A stretch of 57,048 nucleotides of DNA from Enterobacter quasihormaechei (GCF_004331385.1 NZ_SJON01000023.1:1-57048); one strand, 5' to 3'. Shown: positions 7,349-16,230, counted from the stretch's first letter. Program-made: numbers and translations. The notes: generated by a model not told the origin, from the letters alone.

Positions 7349-7805
7349 CGAAGAGCGTAATAACAACCTGCTCAGGAGCATGCGGATGCATATTGCTGAC
7401 TGGGAGGCTGGTCGGCCCACTCCGGCAGCAAGCAGGTACATGTTCTTGGTGGTTGCCATCTTTCTCGGTGTTGGGGGGCCGGTTCTTTCGTACTACCTCT
7501 CACTGTGGGCGCTGGTTTTCCTGGTTTTCTGGCTATTTCTGACTCAATGGATATGCAGGCGAATTGTCCCCCGCTACAACCAAAGCTGGGCGGGGGTGTT
7601 CGACAGGATGCTTTCTGAGTATGAACCCTTAAATCTTCCCGCCTGGGAACATCTTAAGCACCAGGCCGAAACGGAGGGGCTGAAGGTCAGCATTGTCAGC
7701 AACTGGTATCAGGAAGAAGTGAGGACCGTCTGGCCAGAAAAGAAACCTGACCTGAAGTTCCTCCATAAAGTCACTGACGGTAACGAGAAAATCGGAGAGG
7801 AATGA
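7341..7805 (+). CDS. Unknown two-helix membrane protein, paralogue of previous gene
   Basis: A 154-residue protein reading from the ATG at 7341, which overlaps the previous gene by eight bases. It has an amphipathic N terminus (LLRSMRMHIADWEAGR), membrane segments at about residues 32-52 and 57-75, and a soluble C-terminal domain with SEYEPLNLPAWEHL. The plan matches the preceding protein, although overall identity seems low. Function unknown; the position implies a role in, or at least co-expression with, the transfer apparatus. Confidence 0.7.
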   Translation: MRDEERNNNLLRSMRMHIADWEAGRPTPAASRYMFLVVAIFLGVGGPVLSYYLSLWALVFLVFWLFLTQWICRRIVPRYNQSWAGVFDRMLSEYEPLNLPAWEHLKHQAETEGLKVSIVSNWYQEEVRTVWPEKKPDLKFLHKVTDGNEKIGEE

Positions 7806-7948
7806 AGCGTACGAGAGCCATTGCACTACTGGTAATAACAGCCGGAGCGACCGGTGTTTCTGTTTACAACCATACTGGAGGGCTCACAGTGTTACTCACC
7901 CTGATGACCATAGGCGCACTTGCTCATGTCATCAACGTCTTCCTGTAA
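7802..7948 (+). CDS. Small hydrophobic peptide (48 aa)
   Basis: A 48-residue peptide beginning MKRTRAIALLVITAG and ending in a second hydrophobic stretch, so probably two membrane passes with a short polar turn (YNHTGG). Its ATG overlaps the stop of the preceding gene (ATGA) and GGAGAGG precedes it, which supports real translation. Small membrane proteins such as TrbD occupy a similar place in F, but I see no clear identity. Confidence 0.6.
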   Translation: MKRTRAIALLVITAGATGVSVYNHTGGLTVLLTLMTIGALAHVINVFL

Positions 7949-7968
7949 TTCATTTCACTGGAGTGTTT

Positions 7969-8364
7969 ATGTCTGCCAACATGGCGCGCTATCCATTACT
8001 CAAAATCCTGCACAACTATCGCTATATCCTGATTCCAGCACTGGTATTCACTATCGAACTGACAGTGTGGGCAGTGCTCAATCTTAAAGGCGTGGGTGAT
8101 ATGGGCTGGGTCTCCTGGCGAGTGTGTCTGCTCTTAAGCTTGTTCCTCGTATGCTTTAGCGACTCAGCCTTTAACAAACTCGATGGTGGGTTTCTTATGT
8201 ATGGTTCAGTCGTTCCGTGGGGCGGAATGCTGATAGTGGCGAGTATTTATGGCTTTATCCAGATGAACCTGAACTTTCTGACGCTGGATTTATTTTATGC
8301 CGGCGTGTTTGGCAGCCTTGCTGTGCAGTTGGTTTTCACTGTGATTCAGTGCAACTGCAAATAA
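7969..8364 (+). CDS. Unknown multi-pass membrane protein
   Basis: A 131-residue protein with about four hydrophobic segments (near residues 15-35, 42-60, 70-92 and 100-122) and few charged residues. It ends QCNCK, giving two cysteines at the C terminus. I chose the ATG at 7969 over a GTG two codons earlier because GGAG lies at a good distance. It sits between the small peptide and traV. No function recognised. Confidence 0.65.
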   Translation: MSANMARYPLLKILHNYRYILIPALVFTIELTVWAVLNLKGVGDMGWVSWRVCLLLSLFLVCFSDSAFNKLDGGFLMYGSVVPWGGMLIVASIYGFIQMNLNFLTLDLFYAGVFGSLAVQLVFTVIQCNCK

Positions 8365-8422
8365 TTGAAATTGAGTATTACCCCTCCCTGAATACCCCTT
8401 AAATTAAAACCGGAGTTACCCC

Positions 8423-8962
8423 ATGAAAAAACTACTGGGTGCTGCACTGCTGTGCAGCGCACTGACCGGCTGCGCCGGTCTCAATTCTGATTTCGACTGT
8501 AACAAGACTGCTACTGACCAGTGCCTGACCACCGGTGAGGCCAACAAGCTGGCCGCTCAGGGTAAAAGTCTGGATGACCTGACGGCAGAGAAAACCGCAA
8601 AAAAGCCTGCGGGTGAAACCCTGCCGGCACTGCGCAATTCGGCACCGGTCGTGAATCCGTTCCGTCCTGTCTCCGTCGCAGCAACCGGAACCACCGCCGC
8701 CAGGCCTCTGACCACTGCGCCCGCGAAAACATCCGGCTCACTGGTCACGCCGCTGGCCACGCCGAGTCATGCGACCCCCGTGCCGGTTAACACGGCGGGC
8801 CGCGTTCCGGTTCAGCGTATTCCTGACGCCACGCAGCGCCTGTGGATTGCCCCCTGGGTGGACACGGACGACAACTTTCATCAGCCGGCTGTGGTTGAGT
8901 TCGTGAAAAACAAATCCCACTGGGATGAGAGCTACCGCGTTATCGGGGAGGGCGGGGAATGA
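8423..8962 (+). CDS. traV: TraV, outer-membrane core lipoprotein
   Basis: A 179-residue lipoprotein (171 in F), the VirB7 counterpart that anchors TraK to the outer membrane. The signal peptide ends in the lipobox LTGC with acylated Cys17. The NSDFDCNKTATDQC segment supplies two further conserved cysteines, as in F TraV. The middle is rich in Ala, Pro and Thr, and the end (RLWIAPWVDTDDNFHQP) is the conserved part. It overlaps the next gene by four bases. Confidence 0.93.
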   Translation: MKKLLGAALLCSALTGCAGLNSDFDCNKTATDQCLTTGEANKLAAQGKSLDDLTAEKTAKKPAGETLPALRNSAPVVNPFRPVSVAATGTTAARPLTTAPAKTSGSLVTPLATPSHATPVPVNTAGRVPVQRIPDATQRLWIAPWVDTDDNFHQPAVVEFVKNKSHWDESYRVIGEGGE

Positions 8963-9213
8963 GCAGCCATTACGTTACCGGCAAGAACGGCATCGATCAT
9001 CTGGCGAAATCGTTAGTCCATTCACGGAAAGGAACGACGCAAATCACCGCCACACAGTCAGTCGATACCGACGATGAAACGCTGGCCGTTCTGAGCGTGA
9101 GCTGTGACTGGCAGATTAAAACAGCCGGTGATGCACCGCTATCCGGGCAAATGAACGAAGAGAAGCTGCGTCGCCTGGAGTTAATCCGGGCCGCTGCGGA
9201 GGGTCGAAAATGA
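8959..9213 (+). CDS. Unknown small protein between traV and traC (traR position)
   Basis: An 84-residue soluble protein with no signal peptide. It stands where F carries traR, the DksA-like RNA polymerase effector. It lacks the four-cysteine zinc finger that defines TraR and has a single cysteine, so I do not call it traR. It overlaps traV and traC by four bases on each side, which implies tight translational coupling. Function unknown. Confidence 0.65.
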   Translation: MSSHYVTGKNGIDHLAKSLVHSRKGTTQITATQSVDTDDETLAVLSVSCDWQIKTAGDAPLSGQMNEEKLRRLELIRAAAEGRK

Positions 9214-11819
9214 GTTTTGTCGACAACCTGATGGATATGCTGAAAAACGGGAAAGAGGAAGACGGTGCCGCCACGGCCCGCGAGAATCTTTCCCAGACGT
9301 GGGGCTACCCGTCCCTGGTTGCGGCACTGCCGTACCGGTATTACGACGACATCAATGAGATTTTCGTCAACGCCGGCTCTGCAGGCTTCATCATGGAAGC
9401 CGCCCCGCTGCCTGGCGCGAACGAACAGGTGATGGCCGCGCTCGATGACATGCTGCGCAAAAAACTGCCCCGCCAGACTCCCGTCACCGTCATCATGCTC
9501 GCCAGCAAGTGTGTCGGGGAACGTATCGATCGCGGTGTGAGTAACGACATGTGGAAAGGAGGGATGGCCGATCACCTCAATAAAATCACCCGCGCGTTCT
9601 GGCAGCGCTCTGCGCTGCACGGTCTGGCCAACGAACGCGATTACCCGCTTTACCTGCGTAACTACCGTATCTTTCTTGTCTATGGTCAGCCGCTGAAGCG
9701 CGCTTCCCAGACACAACGGGTGATTGATGACCTGATTCAGATCCGCAACACCATCCGCGTCTCCCTGGGCGCTGCGCGCATCGACAGCGTGAACGTCGAT
9801 GTGAACGGCTTCCTGTCTGCGGTACGCGAGCAGATGAACTACCGCCAGGAACAGGTGCTGACGTCCTCAGGCGACTACAACGAGGATGAAAAGCTGAACC
9901 GCCAGGTGGTTGATCAGGGTATAGGGCTTGATGTCTATCCGTCGCATCTCCGGATGACGTTGCCCGAGACCATCGACGCGCGCGGGACACGGTTGCCGGC
10001 ATCGGCATGCCGCATCATCAACATGCAGCTTGCTAAAACGCCTAAACGCTTCGCCCTGTGGCAGGGGGCTGACAATCTGCAGAACCTGCGCTTTCCTGAC
10101 CTCGGAATACCCTGTCCCTTTATGCTGACCTGGACGACGGAGCTGGAGGAGCAGACGAAAAGCCAGAGTGAGGCATTTCGTAAAGATACCGATTTGTCCA
10201 AAAAGGCCAACTCAGCCTACGCCGCACTTTTTCCCGGCACCAAAAGGGCCGCAGAAGAATGGCGACGTACCCGTGAGCAACTGAACAATAACGAAATTGC
10301 ACTCTGCAACACGTATTTTAACCTGACCCTGTTCGCGCCGGACAACACTACTGATGCACAGGCCTGTGAGCTGGCTGCCGTGAACGTGTTCCGCAAGAAC
10401 GAGCTGGAGATGGTAACGATACAGTACCAGCAGATGCGTAACTGGCTGGCCGGCTTCCCGTTCGTCATGCAGGAAGGGATGTGGGAAGACCTGAAAACAA
10501 CAGGCGCGACGCTGCGCGCCAAGTCATGGAACGCGGTGAGCCTGATGCCGGTCGTGGCCGAACGCCAGTTGTCGAATGTAGGTATGCCGCTGCCGACCTA
10601 CCGCAACCAGGTCGCGTTCTACGACATGTTTGGCGAGGAGAATGGTAGTACCAACTTCAACATCGCGGTTACCGGGACGTCCGGGGCAGGTAAATCGTTT
10701 CTGATACAGGGGGTGCTGCGCGATGTACTAAACGCCGGCGGTTACGGCTGGGTTATTGACATGGGGGACAGCTACAAAAACTACTGTCATCAGGCCGGTG
10801 GGGTTTATCTCGATGGCTCTAAACTGCGCTTTAACCCGTTCGCCAACGTCAAAGACATCAAGCACTCTGCTGAAGGGATTGTGCGTCTGCTGACGGTACT
10901 TGCCAGCCCGACGCAGCCGCTTGATGGCGTCTGCGAGGCGATCCTGCAGAAAGCGGTAATGGATGCGTGGGAGAAAAAGGCAAACAAAGCCCGTATCGAC
11001 GACGTCCATAATTACCTGACTAACGAGGATGTGAATCAGGCGTTTGCAGACAAGCCGACCATCATCTCGCGCCTTGCTGAGCTGGCCATGCTGCTCGATA
11101 CCTACTGCACCTGGGGGCCGGACGGAGAATACTTTAACGCCGACACCCCTACGCTCGATGGTGAAACCCGTTTCGCGGTACTGGAGCTGCTGAGTCTGGA
11201 AGACAAGCCGAAGCTGCTCTCCTCGATCCTGTTCTCGCTCATTCTGGCGATTCAGGAAAAGATGTACCACAGCCCGCGCGACCTCAAAAAAGTCTGCATC
11301 ATCGACGAGGCCTGGCGTCTGCTGGGTGGCTCCAACCCGCACGCGGCACGGTTTATCGAAACCGGCTACCGAACCGTGCGTCGTCACCGTGGCGCGTTTA
11401 TCACTATCACCCAGGGCATCAAGGACTTCAGCGCCAGTAAGGAAGCGGAAGCCGCCTGGAACAACAGTTCCACCAAAATCACCCTCTTGCAGGATGCGAA
11501 GGCGTTTAAACAGTACCTTGCCGATAACCCGGATCAGTTCTCGGACATGGAAAAAGAAGTTATCCGTGGCTTCCAGCCAGCCCTGCAGACCGGCTACAGC
11601 TCCCTGCTGATAAACGCCGGGGAATACAGCTCCTTCCACCGTCTGTTCGTCGACCCCGTCACACGCGCCATGTTCAGCTCGCGTGGTGAGGACTTTGCCT
11701 TCATGCAGAAATTGCAGAGAGAAGCCGGGGCCACTGCGGAGGAAGCTGCATATCTGCTGGCGGAGAAGAAATTCGGCAATGAACTTCGTGAACTTGAAGA
11801 ATGGGTGAAAGCAGCATGA
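9210..11819 (+). CDS. traC: TraC, VirB4-type ATPase of pilus assembly
   Basis: An 869-residue cytoplasmic, membrane-associated ATPase (875 in F) that powers pilus extension. Walker A GTSGAGKS lies near residues 489-496, and the Walker B segment CIIDEAWRLL near 697-706 follows a long TraC-specific N-terminal half. The start overlaps the preceding stop by four bases, and the end overlaps trbI by four. Confidence 0.95.
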   Translation: MSFVDNLMDMLKNGKEEDGAATARENLSQTWGYPSLVAALPYRYYDDINEIFVNAGSAGFIMEAAPLPGANEQVMAALDDMLRKKLPRQTPVTVIMLASKCVGERIDRGVSNDMWKGGMADHLNKITRAFWQRSALHGLANERDYPLYLRNYRIFLVYGQPLKRASQTQRVIDDLIQIRNTIRVSLGAARIDSVNVDVNGFLSAVREQMNYRQEQVLTSSGDYNEDEKLNRQVVDQGIGLDVYPSHLRMTLPETIDARGTRLPASACRIINMQLAKTPKRFALWQGADNLQNLRFPDLGIPCPFMLTWTTELEEQTKSQSEAFRKDTDLSKKANSAYAALFPGTKRAAEEWRRTREQLNNNEIALCNTYFNLTLFAPDNTTDAQACELAAVNVFRKNELEMVTIQYQQMRNWLAGFPFVMQEGMWEDLKTTGATLRAKSWNAVSLMPVVAERQLSNVGMPLPTYRNQVAFYDMFGEENGSTNFNIAVTGTSGAGKSFLIQGVLRDVLNAGGYGWVIDMGDSYKNYCHQAGGVYLDGSKLRFNPFANVKDIKHSAEGIVRLLTVLASPTQPLDGVCEAILQKAVMDAWEKKANKARIDDVHNYLTNEDVNQAFADKPTIISRLAELAMLLDTYCTWGPDGEYFNADTPTLDGETRFAVLELLSLEDKPKLLSSILFSLILAIQEKMYHSPRDLKKVCIIDEAWRLLGGSNPHAARFIETGYRTVRRHRGAFITITQGIKDFSASKEAEAAWNNSSTKITLLQDAKAFKQYLADNPDQFSDMEKEVIRGFQPALQTGYSSLLINAGEYSSFHRLFVDPVTRAMFSSRGEDFAFMQKLQREAGATAEEAAYLLAEKKFGNELRELEEWVKAA

Positions 11820-12229
11820 GTGAACAACAGGACAAGCCGTATGACGTCGATACCGTCAACGATGGTGCAACTATCGCCAGCAAAACATCCCGCTGGGTTA
11901 AAGCCAGCATGCTGGGGCTGGCAGGATTGCTGGCCATGACAGGTGTGGCATATGTGACGGCGAAAGCCGTCACACCGGAGGTGGTGGTCTTCGATATGAA
12001 GGGGACAGTCGACCTGTTCATGCAGCAGTCCGCGCAACTGCAGCTCGATGAAGACAAGGCCAGGGTGCTGACAACGCGTTTCAATTCAGCGCTGTCAGAG
12101 AGTCTCGGTGAATGGCAGGCCTCACATAACGCCATCATTCTGGTTAAACCGGCGGTGATGAGCGACCAGCGGGATATCACGAATGAGATCCGTGCCGACA
12201 TTGCGCGCCGCACTCAGGGGGGCCAGTGA
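11816..12229 (+). CDS. trbI: TrbI, pilus retraction-associated membrane protein
   Basis: A 137-residue protein (128 in F) with one membrane helix at about residues 30-50 and a periplasmic C-terminal part containing FDMKGTVDLFMQQ. In F, TrbI affects pilus outgrowth and retraction. I take the ATG at 11816, which overlaps the traC stop; an earlier ATG would lie inside traC without a ribosome site. It overlaps traW by four bases. Confidence 0.88.
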   Translation: MSEQQDKPYDVDTVNDGATIASKTSRWVKASMLGLAGLLAMTGVAYVTAKAVTPEVVVFDMKGTVDLFMQQSAQLQLDEDKARVLTTRFNSALSESLGEWQASHNAIILVKPAVMSDQRDITNEIRADIARRTQGGQ

Positions 12230-12861
12230 AAAGACGACTGAAGCTGATGGGTATGATGCTGCTGATGCTCTCCGCCGGCAGCGGGGCGAAAGATCTCGGA
12301 ACCTGGGGCAACGTCTTCGAGCCTGCAGAGCAGGACATGCTGGCGTTTATCCAGAATCGCCTGAAGGGAATGGAGCAGACTGGCGAACTTGACCGTCTGC
12401 GCCAAGAGGCAACGGAAAGAGTGAAGGAGCATGCAGTACGTCCGACGCCGGTGGAAGGGCTCACGAAAGCGAAGGAATACCGCAGCTTTGCCTGGGACCC
12501 GACATTTACCGTGAAGGAGACCATCACTGACATGCAGGGCAACGTGATCGCCCGAAAGGGCGATACGGTCAATCCTCTGGATAAGGTGCCCTTCAGCCAG
12601 GTGCTCTTTTTTATCGACGGCGATGATAAGGAGCAGGTGAACTGGACCCGACAGCAGCTCGCCGGTCAGACCAGCGTAAAGGTCATCCTGGTGAACGGCA
12701 ACATCAAAGAAACCAGTGATGCGCTTAATGAACGTATCTACTTCGACCAGTCTGGCGTACTGACCCGTAAATTCGGTTTTGAACACATCCCCGTGCGGAT
12801 ATCGCGCGATGGCCGCGTGATGAAAGTGGAAGAAATTCCGGTATCAGGAGCGAAAAAATGA
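12226..12861 (+). CDS. traW: TraW, periplasmic pilus assembly protein
   Basis: A 211-residue exported protein (210 in F) with a signal peptide of about 19 residues. In F, TraW binds TrbC and is needed for pilus formation. The start is a GTG that overlaps the trbI stop (GTGA). The YRSFAWDPTFTVKETITD and FFIDGDDKEQVNW segments are typical. The next four bases overlap an unknown gene; F goes straight on to traU here. Confidence 0.9.
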   Translation: MKRRLKLMGMMLLMLSAGSGAKDLGTWGNVFEPAEQDMLAFIQNRLKGMEQTGELDRLRQEATERVKEHAVRPTPVEGLTKAKEYRSFAWDPTFTVKETITDMQGNVIARKGDTVNPLDKVPFSQVLFFIDGDDKEQVNWTRQQLAGQTSVKVILVNGNIKETSDALNERIYFDQSGVLTRKFGFEHIPVRISRDGRVMKVEEIPVSGAKK

Positions 12862-13250
12862 GTGCAACAACGTTAGGTGACCTGTTTCCCGAAATGCGGC
12901 AGGCGGTTACATCCCATCGCCGTTACGCCAGAAAACCGCGTAAACCCGCTGAGATAACTCCTCGCATGGGAACAGCAGAACGGCTGAAGACGCTGTACCC
13001 CGAAATTGACTCCTGGCATCCGGTACTGGTGACCAAAGCCTGGCTCCACTGGTGTGAGCAGAACCAGCAGGACAGCCGGGAGGCGTCGAAACGTGATGAA
13101 CGTTTCCCGGACTACATCATTCACCTCTTACTGGAGAACATGCGGGCCGAGGACAGCGCGAAACGTAAAAAGGGCCAGACGCTGTCACTTTCCGAGCGTC
13201 TCGACAGGTTGTTTGCAGGTGAAGGGCAGGAGAACGCCGAATGTCACTGA
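12858..13250 (+). CDS. Unknown cytoplasmic protein, paralogue of next gene
   Basis: A 130-residue basic protein of unknown function. Residues about 42-95 (RLKTLYPEIDSWHPVLVTKAW, then HWCEQNQQ and ERFPDYIIHLLLENM) closely match the core of the next protein. It therefore appears to be one of two tandem copies of an undescribed domain of about 55 residues. Tryptophans and one cysteine are conserved between the copies. It overlaps traW by four bases. Confidence 0.7.
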   Translation: MSATTLGDLFPEMRQAVTSHRRYARKPRKPAEITPRMGTAERLKTLYPEIDSWHPVLVTKAWLHWCEQNQQDSREASKRDERFPDYIIHLLLENMRAEDSAKRKKGQTLSLSERLDRLFAGEGQENAECH

Positions 13251-13519
13251 TACACAATACCGCTGCGCCGTCTGTGTCTCAGCACATGACAGGTTTCAAT
13301 GCTGATACCAAAGGCAGTGAAGAGGAAGTGAATCGCCTCTGTCAGCTGTACCCTGAAATCGCTTCATGGCAACCGGCGCTGATCGCCGGTGCCTGGCACC
13401 AGTGGTGTGCGAATAACCAGCGTCAGCCTATAGCGCCGGAAGAACGGGATGAGGCGTTTCCCCTGTACCTCGTCAGGCTTATCCGTAACAGAATGGAGGA
13501 GATGAACGCATGGCGTTAA
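13241..13519 (+). CDS. Unknown cytoplasmic protein, paralogue of previous gene
   Basis: A 92-residue protein whose core (RLCQLYPEIASWQPALIAGAW, then HQWCANNQRQ and DEAFPLYLVRLIRNRM) aligns with the previous product almost without gaps. The N terminus differs. It overlaps the previous gene by ten bases and the next by ten. Function unknown; the conserved WxxWC pattern could form a binding surface. Confidence 0.7.
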   Translation: MSLIHNTAAPSVSQHMTGFNADTKGSEEEVNRLCQLYPEIASWQPALIAGAWHQWCANNQRQPIAPEERDEAFPLYLVRLIRNRMEEMNAWR

Positions 13520-14520
13520 TCAGCTGCTTCACCGGCCCTCAGGGGCTGCAGGGGATGCTCACATGTTTGCGTGATACTGAGGGCATGACCGGTATTCTGG
13601 TCGTCGTTGCGCTACTCGCTGGCTGGATTGTTGTTCAGCATCTTGCAGATGCACGCCGTGAACGCCGTGCGCGGGAGAGCAGACCGGGAATACCCGTCCC
13701 TCTGGCGCAATTTGGCGGTGCCCGACATGCCGAAGCGGTTCACGCCTTTGCTAACCGCGAATGCTATCAGGTGATGCTGACTGAGCTGGAGAAAGGCCTG
13801 ACTGAAGCAGGTTACCTATTGACGCGGGATAAATCACAGCGCTGGATATTGCCAGAGGCAGACCGGCATAAGCTCAGCCGCCGGGTTTTCCGGGCGCGTC
13901 TGCTGGAGATGACGCCGAGAGTGACTGAGCAGCAGGTAAAAGACAGTGAAGACGCGGCGGTGAACGATGGTTATGCCGGCATGTGGCTTAGTGTGTTGAT
14001 TCGCGGAAGTGAAAGTGCAGGGTGGTACATCACAAAACCGGTGCCTGAATTTGTCCCGACGAACTTTCCGTTAAAACAGGTCACCATAACTGTCAGTGCA
14101 AAACAGTCTGTCCTTACGCGGGATGTCGTCAGAATCATCAACGATGTGGCTGAAAAAGTGAAAAAACAGCGTTCATTTCCTGAAACACCGGAACGTATTG
14201 CAGGAAAGGTAATTAACAGTGAACTGTGTTATGGGGCCGATCAGAGACAGGTAAAGGTGGCGCCAGGCTGGTTTAGTTCACCGTCTGGAAATGATGTTCC
14301 TGACGATATCTCCGAAGGCCAATTCCCTCCGGCGGGGATGTCAGAATACCGGCATTTCATTGTCCGGGCGCAGGCAGGAAGGTTTTATACCCCGGCTGCA
14401 CTTGCCTTCTATATTGATGAAGCGGGTCGCAGGATAGAACAGGGGGAATCCAGCGGAGCATGCTACGAAGATGACAGCGGCTACGCTTTCGCCGTGACGC
14501 CTGCAAAAAACACGACCTGA
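13510..14520 (+). CDS. Unknown membrane-anchored protein (336 aa)
   Basis: A 336-residue protein with one hydrophobic segment near residues 26-44, followed by a basic stretch (DARRERRARESRPG) and a long soluble part. I recognise no domain. It overlaps the previous gene by ten bases, so it is co-expressed with the traW-traU insertion group. It has three cysteines, including one near the C terminus. It could be an accessory envelope factor of this plasmid branch. Confidence 0.65.
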   Translation: MALISCFTGPQGLQGMLTCLRDTEGMTGILVVVALLAGWIVVQHLADARRERRARESRPGIPVPLAQFGGARHAEAVHAFANRECYQVMLTELEKGLTEAGYLLTRDKSQRWILPEADRHKLSRRVFRARLLEMTPRVTEQQVKDSEDAAVNDGYAGMWLSVLIRGSESAGWYITKPVPEFVPTNFPLKQVTITVSAKQSVLTRDVVRIINDVAEKVKKQRSFPETPERIAGKVINSELCYGADQRQVKVAPGWFSSPSGNDVPDDISEGQFPPAGMSEYRHFIVRAQAGRFYTPAALAFYIDEAGRRIEQGESSGACYEDDSGYAFAVTPAKNTT

Positions 14521-14624
14521 TACAACCGCGCTGCCCTTCAGGATGTTCGGTGCTCACTGCGTTGCGCTACGCCTCAGCCTGAATGCCATCCCGGTTTCCG
14601 ATTAACCCCCGACCAGGTAACGCC

Positions 14625-14846
14625 ATGAAAAAAGACCCTGATACTGAAAAGGGCCGGAATGTCACCATCTCGTCAGTACGTCACGATGAGGGTTCGGCCC
14701 GACAGCTGGATGAAATCCTCAACGATAACCCGTTGTACAAACCCTCTCACGTGCTGCGCGGAGCCATTCTTGCCCTGTACGAAATGAGCCAGGAACAACG
14801 CCTGGCCATCATTATGAAAGCGGCTGATAAAGCCAAAAACCACTGA
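14625..14846 (+). CDS. Small ribbon-helix-helix-like protein
   Basis: A 73-residue polar protein. The N terminus (RNVTISSVRHDEGSARQLDEIL) can form a beta strand followed by a helix, and YKPSHVLRGAILALYEM a second helix. That is the order of a ribbon-helix-helix DNA-binding fold. The fold call is tentative. I take the ATG at 14625, with AGG before it, in preference to one 14 codons upstream. Confidence 0.5.
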   Translation: MKKDPDTEKGRNVTISSVRHDEGSARQLDEILNDNPLYKPSHVLRGAILALYEMSQEQRLAIIMKAADKAKNH

Positions 14847-14901
14847 CCATTTCTTAAGCCCTCCCGCCGTCCGGTGGCTGCGGCACTCCCGGAGATACCC
14901 C

Positions 14902-15225
14902 ATGACTCACCCTGAATCTGTCAGGCCGGTGACGGTTACCCGTGACCGCTATGGCTTCTGGACGCACCCTCATTATTTTGCACCGGCCAGTGATGAGGTC
15001 ACACAGACTGAATTTGGCGACTGGATGCGCCAGCACAATCTGACCTGTGCCACCCGCTGGATGGAAAACGACGCGCCTCCCCAGGTGATCGCCGACTGGG
15101 AAAAGGGGAAACAAAACATCAGTGACTGGCTCCCTTCCGCGCCAGAGGGCGAAGGCTGGTTCATTGGCTCCATTCATGACACTGAGGACGGCCCGGTCTG
15201 TGTATGGCTGCGGGAGGTGAAATGA
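14902..15225 (+). CDS. Phage-type small protein (Ea22-like tail motif)
   Basis: A 107-residue protein. The opening VTVTRDRYGFWTHP and ending GWFIGSIHDTEDGPVCVWLR strongly recall small accessory proteins of lambdoid and other enterobacterial phages, whose function is unknown. Finding one inside a transfer operon is unusual. It overlaps traU by four bases, so it is translated with it. It has GGAG before the start. Confidence 0.6.
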   Translation: MTHPESVRPVTVTRDRYGFWTHPHYFAPASDEVTQTEFGDWMRQHNLTCATRWMENDAPPQVIADWEKGKQNISDWLPSAPEGEGWFIGSIHDTEDGPVCVWLREVK

Positions 15226-16220
15226 AGCACTTTTCATGGCTGGCCGGTGTGTTACTGGTTCTTATTTCCTGTATGCCATCCCAGGCAACGGCCGCAGCCA
15301 GTAACGCCGGTGACGGCCGCTGGGTTAACCCGATAAGCGATGTCTGCTGGAAGTGCCTGTTTCCGATGACGCTCGGCAATATTCAGCTGGCCGCTGGCCC
15401 CCAAAAGGATACCAACAACCCGGCTTCGCCGATCCAGATTTGCCCATATGGTGTGTTTTACCGCATCGGTCTGGCCATCGGGTTCTGGGAGCCAATGGCG
15501 ATGGTGGATGTAACCCGTGAGCCGGGCGTCATGGTCAACATGGGGGGCTTTAAAATCGATCTCGGGAGAACGGGAACGGGAACCGCAGGGCAGAGTGACC
15601 GTCCCGCTGCCGGTACCTTCTACCATGTCCACTGGTACAAATACCCGCTGATTTTCTGGCTGAACATCATCACCAGTCTGGGGTGTCTGCAAACCGGCGA
15701 CATGGATATAGCCTATCTCTCCGAAGTCGATCCTCTCTGGAATGACAGTACGCTCTCGATGCTGATAAACCCCGAGGCAGCGCTATTCGGCAACCTGATA
15801 GCTCAGGGGGCCTGCGCTGCTGACGCAGCTGCTTCATCAGCGGGTCTTCCTCTGTCTCCGCTGTTCTGGTGCGCGGGAAGTCAGGGGTCTATCTACCCGC
15901 TAACCGGCTATACCAGCGGTGAGTTTTCTCCGCTCGAGGCCTCTCTTCTGGTTGGAGAGCGAATGGCATTCAAGATGCATCGTGAGGGGCTGGTCTGGAA
16001 CTCTGTGGGCGCGGACGTCGCCGTATGTAACCAGTATCCATCCCCGATCATCCCGAAAGAGCGATGGCGATACCAGATGGTCAACATGTACCCCGAACCG
16101 GGTAACTGTCATCCTTTCGGGGCCAGCACGCAGCTCTGGGGCACAACGCATAACTCTCCATCCTCCAAAAAGAACTTCGGCTATCTCTTCTGGCGCAAAC
16201 GTAACTGCGTATTCCTTTAA
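15222..16220 (+). CDS. traU: TraU, mating-channel protein
   Basis: A 332-residue exported protein (330 in F) with a signal peptide of about 25 residues ending TAAA. It is rich in cysteines (for example DVCWKCLFP early on) that need periplasmic disulfide chemistry. In F, TraU is needed for DNA transfer more than for pilus outgrowth. Residues near FWLNIITSLGC and GNCHPFG are characteristic. Start at the ATG overlapping the preceding stop. Confidence 0.92.
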   Translation: MKHFSWLAGVLLVLISCMPSQATAAASNAGDGRWVNPISDVCWKCLFPMTLGNIQLAAGPQKDTNNPASPIQICPYGVFYRIGLAIGFWEPMAMVDVTREPGVMVNMGGFKIDLGRTGTGTAGQSDRPAAGTFYHVHWYKYPLIFWLNIITSLGCLQTGDMDIAYLSEVDPLWNDSTLSMLINPEAALFGNLIAQGACAADAAASSAGLPLSPLFWCAGSQGSIYPLTGYTSGEFSPLEASLLVGERMAFKMHREGLVWNSVGADVAVCNQYPSPIIPKERWRYQMVNMYPEPGNCHPFGASTQLWGTTHNSPSSKKNFGYLFWRKRNCVFL

Positions 16221-16230
16221 GGACATGACA

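Noticed and set aside
8959..9213. traR
   Set aside because: Right place between traV and traC, but there is no four-cysteine zinc finger and the length and sequence differ.
10728..11639. 303-codon minus-strand frame inside traC
   Set aside because: It is a shadow of the G+C-rich traC coding strand, with no ribosome site and no recognisable domain.
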